Shown: piece after piece, positions 57,009 to 64,000 of the stretch
Numbering within the stretch: position 1 is the stretch's first letter
How the letters are laid out: the number at the start of each line of letters is the position of its first letter
DNA from: Isoetes taiwanensis
Taxonomy: Eukaryota > Streptophyta > Lycopodiopsida > Isoetales > Isoetaceae
Direction: 5' to 3'
NCBI GenBank assembly: GCA_021234155.1
Contig: JAJEKV010000142.1
Location: 722,001-786,000 of the forward strand
Length of the DNA: 64,000 nt
Program-made: the position numbers and the translations under genes
Notes under the pieces: model-generated
Database searches by the model: none
Seen by the model: the letters and a program-made list of their open reading frames with translations, nothing else
What the model was told of the DNA's origin: nothing

Positions 57009-57527
57009 GAATAGCATCGATCCAGAGCCATCGGATACGCCATTCCGGGAAGGGACGAACTACTATATAAGGCTATTTCCTCTTTTGGACCGGTTATGGC
57101 GTCTTCTCACGCGGCTCTTCTTCTATTCTCGTTGCTTCCCTCCCTTCCCGCTTTGCATGGGGGCATGAGTTTGCTTTTTCTCTAACCATTCCGCGGATGT
57201 TTTTTAGGGGTTCTTTGTGTTGTTGCTTGGGCTTAGCCATCTTCCGGGGTCCTGCTATATTTTGTGTTAAGCCATCAACCCATCTCCTTGGTTTTCGGGC
57301 AACACATTCAAGGTTGTTGGCGACCATTTCTCATTAGGGTTTTCCTCGAAAACCCGAAAGGGCGAGGTTTTTTATCCCGATGAGAAGTTGTCGCCATTAC
57401 CCTTCTATATTGCCTTTGCACATTTCTTTTTATGGGGTAGTCCGATATTGTTCCTATGGTCGGCTACCCCTCTCTACTCTTCAAAACATTGTATACTGCT
57501 GCTGTGATGAATGATCGGCCGGTTTTG
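57009..57527 (+). mobile_element. TATA-bearing repeat, copy 2, between 24-bp direct repeats
   Basis: Uninterrupted copy of the repeat at 12893-13880. It has CTACTATATAAGGC (57060), a CT-rich stretch, and downstream the hairpin repeat CTCGAAAACCCGAAAGGGCG (57347). The sequence TTTTGTGTCTCTTGCGAGTCCCTT stands on both sides (56983-57006 and 57526-57548 approximately), which is consistent with a long target duplication from retrotransposition. Confidence 0.6.
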
Positions 57528-57754
57528 TGTCTCTTGCGAGTCCCTTCCCAGAATAAACAGCCTGGAGCAGATTACCAAAAAAAATCAGTCCAACATGAAT
57601 ATGTAGCATAATAACAGGGGGTTTTCTTTGTGTTTTTGTACGCTTTTCACTAAAGTTTTCCTATGATTTCGTGATGTATTCAAATGGATGTACTAATGCG
57701 TACATCTAGAGTGCACCATTTCTGAGCCATTGATTTTAGCCTTTTTTTTCCAAT

Positions 57755-57930
57755 GGTCAACAATCAATGGCTCACAACAAAAGCCCTTTTTTGTGCGTGT
57801 GGTGCATAATGGTCAACAACCAATGGCTCACAACAAAAGCCATTTTTTGTGCGTGTGGTGCATAATGGTCAACAACCAATGGCTCACAACAAAAGCCCTC
57901 TTTTTGTGTGTGTGGTGCATAATGGGCACA
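57755..57930. repeat. 56-bp tandem repeat, about 3 copies
   Basis: Copies start at 57755, 57811 and 57867 with GGTCAACAACCAATGGCTCA and contain GTGTGGTGCATAAT. They keep one frame open by chance, so ORFs here should not be taken as genes. Confidence 0.9.
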
Positions 57931-58176
57931 TGAAGGGCTTGAAGGGCGCATGTAGTGCAGTTTCCCCGCCGGCAACACATTTCTTATCATAACTTTTGAT
58001 CCAGAGTTCTGTTTGAGATGATTTTTATTGCCTTGGAAAGCTCTCTCTGAGATCTTTTTGATAGTATATGATATGAATACGTTTGGTTAAGTTATCTATG
58101 CTAAAACAGCAATTTTCCGGCTGGGTTTGGTAGGCTTTCACATCCTACCAGCTGATTAATACAGGATTGCGCTATT

Positions 58177-58499
58177 GGGTAAAAGCATGCTACGGTGTAC
58201 CACTTTTGGAACCCTCAAAAGTACCTACACTGGGTACTTTTAAAACTGGTACTTTCTGTTTTTTCTTTCCATTAAAATCAATCGAAAATTTTTGAATTGA
58301 GGGTCAATAGCATGTCAATCTATAGTACTAGAGGATAACAATACTACTAATGACTAAAATAAATGAATTAACTCTCAAACTTATTTTTTATTGCGGCATT
58401 TTTGCAAGTTCCCAGTACCCAGTGCTGGGTACTTTTCTGGGTAGTTTTGTACTACCTAAATAGGTACTTTAGATGGTACACCCTAGCATGCTTTCACCC
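58177..58499. mobile_element. 323-bp MITE, copy 2
   Basis: Nearly identical to 33640-33962, with ends GGGTAAAAGCATGCTACGG and TAGCATGCTTTCACCC. The 4-bp target duplication is TATT (58173-58176 and 58500-58503). The interior repeats GGTACTTT/AAAGTACC phrases in both orientations. Confidence 0.92.
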
Positions 58500-58954
58500 T
58501 ATTGGATATTGTTTTATGGCTTATCCCGAATGAAGCTTGCAAAAAATTACCATGCATTTTTAGATTTTGAGGCTTCTAGATCCTTGTGCTAACAAGCAGA
58601 AAAGTTTCCCACTTTGGTTTCTCACCACAAGAATCCATGGAGGCCAAAGGCTGCTGTTAAATTCCAGTTGAAAAATGTTTGTGTATGGGTGTTGCAAACT
58701 TTATGACTTTCAGAATAATGGGATCAATCTGCTCTATATTTATGGTAACTTTTACTTATGTTCTATTTGTTTTATTGTGATGAAATTCAAAAGCTACAGG
58801 TGATGACAGCCTCAAATGAATTCTAGTTTTCTTCCGGTTTGAATTCTAAATTTTTTGTCACATTGGGGGTGTGGCGTCCTAAAAGGCCCCAAAAGGGGGC
58901 CAAAATTTTTTTGCAACACAAACCATTAACATCCAACATATAAAAAATTAAATC

Positions 58955-61900
58955 CCCAACACATAACAACCAACACATAACAATCATTGACATTATCAAC
59001 CAACACATAACTACCATTGACATTAATTAACACAACCATTGGGTCCAACACATTTAAATTAAAATCCCCCTTAAACCCCCTTTGGTTTGGGTGCATATTC
59101 ACCGCGGGGGTGGCGTAGAGGCGTGAGAGCCCTCATAATTGTATTTTGCGCGTACGAAATCAACACCATATAGTATTCCGCTTGAAATCTTATAGTATTT
59201 TGCGAATCTTGTTATACAGTATAGCAAATTTTGTACTTGCATACCCCACAAATGAGGAACTTTACGTACGGTGTAGATTAACACTAGAGTCGTCACATGA
59301 TGAACCAGAAAAGGTGCATTTGCACTGTTTGCTTTAAAATTCATATAAAATCAAAGGTTCAATAATCAGTCAAACCCTTCTTATATCTTAATATATAGCA
59401 GTCACATTGCATGGGAAAAATACCTAAAAATCTATTGGTCCCCATTCATGAGAGTTACACTTAGGTAAACCCAAGGGGTCAAGTGTTTAAGCTACATGTT
59501 TAGATAAAGTAAAACTGTCTTAGTAAGATGATTTTTATGATTTTTTATTATTTTTGTATTTTTTCTACACGAGTTAGAGAGTAAGACACAAAAAACGCAT
59601 CTCAATCCGAGGTGCGAGAAAGGAGATAGGGTTGTTTGAACATGTGAGGTCAAAACTAGCTGCTTGTCTTACGTGAACCAATACTAGTTTCGAAAGCTGT
59701 TCCCCAAATCAAATCTCTAACTTTTGTAGGAAAATGAATTTTGACCCAAAATTTTGAATATAAGTATTAGACAACTTGCTTTATCTAAGAAAAATGTCCA
59801 TTAGCCTTGATGATGAGGTTTTGATTTTCTTTTTATTTTTTCAATTACAAGTGAATGATAACTTATGTCTATATAGGAGTAAAAATGATTCAAAGTCATC
59901 ATAAAAAAAATCACATTATGAAAGGTTACCACGATATGGAATCACCCCAAAACAAACACATAAAAAGCCATAGCGTTTGTTTTCAAAAGAAATCAAGAAA
60001 GGTTAAGTATTACACAGAAACCATTACGGTCCACCTTCTTTTTAAAAATAAGAACTCCCTCATGTTAATCAATTTCGGTTTCAATTGTGGGATATAAGCA
60101 CCTCATGAGCTAATCTATTCATTAAAAATAATCAATGCTCGATCTTGAGGTTTAGCATAAACTTTCTAGTGTTCATTCCAAGTTATCTCTGTTAGAGCAC
60201 GTTCCATGGATTTCATAAACCTATGTATTGAATGGTGAACTCAAAACTTGTATTTTTATCTTCTCAAGTTGTGGAAGCAATGCAAAAGAATGAAAAACAA
60301 ATATAAAAAGCTAGAACTATGAAAAATAAAGATAGATCGCTATGTGCATTTCCCATAACCCGATTGGGTTAAGGTGGGCGTTAAAATTTTCTTCCTTCCT
60401 TCCTTATTTGGTCCACATGGCTTATGATCATTCAAGAAGCGAGAACATCCTCATCTTAATTAGTTGGTTGCTAGAATTGCATTATTTAATGGTAAAGTTG
60501 AAGCACAAGCAAAAGCCCCGGACCTATATGAATCTCCACTCACCCTTCCAAAATTATGTTAGAGAAGGTAGAAAATTGCCATATCATTGTATAAGTGACA
60601 AATGAACAATAAATAAAATTGGTAATCATAATTAGAGAGATTTAATTCTATACCCAATTCGTTAATTGTGGACCATAATGGTCCATGCCCATTTATATTC
60701 AAATTTTACATATAGTAGTATGTTATTTTTAACATCAAATTGGAGATCTATGTTGCCAATGAAGCTTGAACCCATAAAAATTATAGTCTATCATGAAAGA
60801 CAAGCTAAAGTCACTATTATTATACCTAAAGTAGGAACTCTTAAAGCGACAAACCGTGTACTAAGTTTATGATAGTAAAAAATAAGAAGATTTCATCGTG
60901 TGTTTTGCACTAAGACGATACAAACTATATTTTAAACTTCTATCACATGTTTCGTCAATCATGAGTTGAAAAAGACTGCTATCTTGCTTTAAAATATGGC
61001 AAGCCTAAGTACAAACCAAAAATGGTCCATGTCTATTTTAAATCAAATCTTGTACATAATATGTTACTTTAACATGAAATTCAAGATCTATGTTGCCAAG
61101 GAAGGGTGGCATTCATAAAAAATATTGCCTACCATAAAAGATGAGTTTTTTGTGTTATTACCTTAGCTAAACTCTAATTTTGTGTAGTGGCAACCACTTC
61201 TAAATGTAAAGAATACATGGTTATTCACCATATTTAAGTTCATAAAATTCTTTATTATGAATGTATAAGTGGAATGAATGGAGTGCATCATTTATTGCCT
61301 TTAGAAAGCTTATATATAAGTTTAGTTAAACCACGTTAGTTCTATTTTTGTCCTGGATTCTGTATCGAATCTTCTTTAGTGAAAATTGAGATCAACATGA
61401 CTTATAGACATTTCAAAAAATTATTGGACTATAGCTCTTAGAGTTGACAACTTATGGCCGCAAGTCTTACGTCAAAACTTGTTATAGTAAACGAGAAACA
61501 ATTCACAACCTCAAACAGCTTTTTTGAGCTAAAAATGGTTTGACGACTTCATATAATGCCATCTAATAGCAACGAAACATGAAAACATGTAAATCAACAT
61601 GTTTTATCATAAAACGTAAATTATTTTCAATTTTAGAAACGTTTGGACCCCTTTATGCTAGAAAGTTTGAAGAATGCAGTTCTGGCCTGGCGTAAAAACT
61701 GCTGAATTCAATGAGGTTTGGGCAATCACCACAATATATCAGTAAATCTATTGGTCATGAAATTCTCCACGGCCATAAAGAATCGAGTGAAGATTCCAAA
61801 AGTGGTGGTATCTTGTGAAATGGAAATTTCTCTTGTTAGATACCTGGGTTTAAGTGGCAGAGGGTATGCTGGACCAATTATGGTGGATGAACCCAGAATA

Positions 61901-62150
61901 GTTCCAGTAACAACTCTAGTGTTAAGGAATAAGGGGTGAATATGCCTATCCAACAGCTCTCGCTGCCCGGAGTCACCCCCCGTGTGAATATGCACCCAAA
62001 CCAAAGGGGGTTTAAGGGGGATTTTAATTTAAATGTGTTGGACCCAATGGTTGTGTTAATTAATGTCAATGGTAGTTATGTTGGTTGTTAATGTCAATGA
62101 TTGTTATGTGTTGGTTGTTATGTGTTGATTGTTATGTGTTGGTTGTTATG
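58955..62150. mobile_element. 3.2-kb element with ~160-bp terminal inverted repeats
   Basis: Bases 58955-59113 and 61972-62150 are reverse complements at high identity. They share AACACATAACAACCA-type outer repeats, ACATTTAAATTAAAATCCCC and GGTTTGGGTGCATATTCAC. The interior has short ORFs but no transposase; one 73-codon ORF at 61718-61939 is unassigned. A truncated LINE tail lies inside at 60365-60402. It is probably a non-autonomous DNA transposon or foldback element. Target duplication could not be defined. Confidence 0.7.
60365..60402 (+). mobile_element. Truncated LINE 3' end
   Basis: GGGCGTTAAAATTTTCTTCC followed by TTCC repeats matches the end of the LINE at 25440-25480. It is a severely 5'-truncated copy. 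Confidence 0.55.
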
Positions 62151-62384
62151 AATACCAATCTCTCTATCTACATATATTTTTGCAAAATCCAGGCATTGTA
62201 AACAAGCTTATTTGTTTTCCTCTTCTTTTTGCGTTTGTAATTTACAAGAGGTGAATGGCTGGGAAAAAGGCCATGGAAAAGAATACATGGCATAAAAAAG
62301 GAAACAAATACCATCTACTTTTGTGAATAGAAAACAAAGCATATAAGTGAAACATAGCATAAAATAATGAAGGCAAAGGGTCCA

Positions 62385-62450
62385 CTCTCATAGGCCAGTT
62401 GGCCTCCGTGGACATTAAAATATACTTCCTTCCTTCCTTCCTTCCTTCTG
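62385..62450 (+). mobile_element. Truncated LINE 3' end
   Basis: CATAGGCCAGTTGGCCTCCG, TGGACATTAAAATATAC and (TTCC)5 match the LINE end at 25428-25477 closely, so this is a short 5'-truncated copy of the same family. Confidence 0.8.
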
Positions 62451-63141
62451 TTTTTTATTGATGATATAATGCTGAAAGACGAAAATCGGTTTTTTATTGA
62501 TAAAGGAAAGTCGAAGAACAAATGCAAAAAAGACAGAATAGCAAAAGACAAATAGCAGTAAAAACGTGGAAGGAAGATACCTGTTGTAACTATGCTTTGC
62601 TTGCTCTGTGAGTTATCTTCAAGTCCTTCTCATGCATGCAAAATCACAATTGCCCAAGCCCAATAACATCGATTCACTTCAAGTAAACTAAAAAATAGCA
62701 GATAAGAAGACCCAACCAGAACACTCTCGGCTTCAAGTTGGCTTCAGCACCCAAAAAATAACTCTGTTGCGCTCCAGCAAACCCAATGCCGGAGGTGAAC
62801 CAAAAAAACGTGGAAAGCCTTTACCTTTAAGATTTTCCCTCTCTTTTTTGGTATGAGCCCCGGTTGGCAAAAAGCCTGCCGGCCAAAATTCGAAATGTAC
62901 TAATTTTTTGACGGGAGGAAAACTGACGCAATGCCACGTTGAACAGAAAATTTAGGAAATGAAACGAACGATTTGGCTTGTGCCGCGGACTTTGCCCCCA
63001 ACACTGGGATCTATAACCATTACACTTCTTATGGTCCTTTGAATACCATTTATTATCATCAGGATAGAAAACATCCTTTTTATAATTATATGCAGTTTAA
63101 ATCCAGTAACCACATGTCTGTGCTATATGACTTACTCTGAA
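62451..63141. other. No gene seen
   Basis: Non-coding sequence between the LINE tail and the SINE. No repeat or motif stands out. Confidence 0.4.
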
Positions 63142-63276
63142 TTTTTTTATTTTATTTTTTTTGAAGCCATGGTTGGTGGGACTTGCACCCGCCCACATAG
63201 TAGCCAGTGGATTTTGAACCCTGGTTGGGATCACCCCAATCCAAGGCCTTACCACTAGACCACCACCACGATGGGC
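63142..63276 (-). mobile_element. tRNA-derived SINE (minus)
   Basis: Read on the minus strand it starts GGGCCCATCGTGGTGG, has an A box (TGGTCTAGTGGTAAGG, 63262-63247) and a B box (GGGTTCAAAATCC, 63221-63209), and ends in an A-rich tail (63162-63142). The A box is nearly identical to that of the element at 55262. Confidence 0.75.
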
Positions 63277-63613
63277 CCTTTGTTTTTTACACCCTAGACA
63301 TCTTACTAGACAGCTCCAATCTCTAGAGAAGCTGTCAAACTAGAAGGGTTTACATTACCAATGCATATTTTATTCTCCCTGTCATAGCTACAGTTTATAA
63401 ACGTACACAGGATACTTATAATTACTTCAATATATATGGACAGAAGCACAAAATCTGTCCTTCAAGTCTGATACAGAGTTTTCATGGTTTTATATTCAGT
63501 CTTGTCATTTCAGCATATGGCACAAATAATTTTCTTTGAGCCCATGCATACATAGCACCTTTTCTGACTGAACAGAGAACTTGCCTTCCTCATTATCAGA
63601 ATTTGACAATGCC

Positions 63614-64000
63614 CTATTCATTAATGTCAAAGAGATCCCTCGCATACTTTTTTTTCCCTTTGATCAGTTCCATCTCATCCAACTTTATAGCAATTTGGAG
63701 TTTCCCTTCACACTCTTCCACTTTTATATCATAGAAACGAATTAACAGAAGAAGCATTTTAGATAGATCCATCCAACAATTATTTTTCTCATTAAGAACA
63801 AAGAAATCATTTCCTGAACCACCCTTCTTCTTACGTTTCCCAACTAGTGATCCTAAGTGGATAGATGTGGTGATATGATACATCTCTCCCAAATCCTCGC
63901 GTACTTCTGCGTTCCTCTTTGTTCTGCTTGCCCTGACATAACTGAGTCTTGGCAGTATGGTCTTCGTAATACCTTGTTGCTTTATACCATCTTGCAAATA
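63614..64000 (-). CDS. Partial ORF of unknown function, open at right edge
   Basis: A minus-strand frame runs without a stop from the window edge to a stop near 63616, giving about 127 residues. It is highly charged: a basic first half (RASRTKRNAEVREDLGEMYH, then GKRKKKGGSGNDFF), a short hydrophobic helix (SKMLLLLIRFYDI), and a Lys-rich end (LIKGKKKYARDLFDINE). The codon pattern and lack of stops suggest real coding sequence, possibly a 3' exon. I recognise no family. Confidence 0.45.
   Translation of the reverse strand, partial: YLQDGIKQQGITKTILPRLSYVRASRTKRNAEVREDLGEMYHITTSIHLGSLVGKRKKKGGSGNDFFVLNEKNNCWMDLSKMLLLLIRFYDIKVEECEGKLQIAIKLDEMELIKGKKKYARDLFDINE

Noticed and set aside
57730-57933. 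Repetitive 67-codon ORF
   Set aside because: It is made by the 56-bp tandem repeat, and an antisense ORF arises in the same place.

Overview
The window looks like nuclear DNA of a land plant with a large, repeat-rich genome. The evidence is a spliced plant-type purple acid phosphatase gene, a decayed plant PPR gene, a Ty1-copia fragment, non-LTR retrotransposon remains, tRNA-derived SINEs and MITEs. A CENP-B/DDE (Tigger/jerky-like) transposase and a Penelope-related retroelement are uncommon in flowering plants, so a fern or other seed-free plant is my best guess. That is inference; no marker fixes the species.

Layout. 1-2.6 kb: a two-exon DDE transposase or transposase-derived gene, open at the left edge. 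3.4-4.9 kb (minus): a four-exon purple acid phosphatase of the PAP28/29 type with one apparent 1-bp frameshift. 7.4-12 kb: a copia gag and LTR lying between two ~0.2-kb inverted repeats. 12.9-22 kb: non-coding repeats, including an 840-bp insertion inside a TATA-bearing repeat and a gag-like fragment with a zinc knuckle. 23-25.5 kb: a decayed LINE ending in (TTCC)n. 26-27.2 kb: a PPR pseudogene.

27.7-34.2 kb: two divergent, degraded genes. One encodes a DUF7869-like protein (minus strand). The other encodes a protein with a ParB-like segment (plus strand). Two regular arrays of GTATTCC/GGAATAC palindromes lie in intron 1 and 3' of the plus-strand gene. They look like parts of one mobile or selfish unit.

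34.2-43.4 kb: a 9.2-kb retroelement. Its ~2.37-kb direct terminal repeats each carry a small two-exon gene with a SAP-like motif. The internal part has an unassigned 505-codon ORF and a reverse transcriptase of the Penelope-like lineage. I see no GIY-YIG, integrase or protease domain. Its terminal repeats and the preceding palindrome unit are the best candidates for something undescribed.

43.4-47.8 kb: no recognisable gene. 48.4-55.2 kb: four ~1.3-1.75-kb units of AATCT-rich degenerate repeat, two in each orientation around a (TA)44 tract. 55.2-64 kb: two SINEs, a second copy of a 323-bp MITE, a 3.2-kb element with ~160-bp terminal inverted repeats, short tandem repeats and a partial unassigned ORF at the right edge.

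A caution for all frameshift calls: the two terminal repeats of the retroelement differ mostly at CTG/CAG trinucleotides. This suggests systematic base-calling errors at methylated CHG sites, so some broken frames here may be artefacts.
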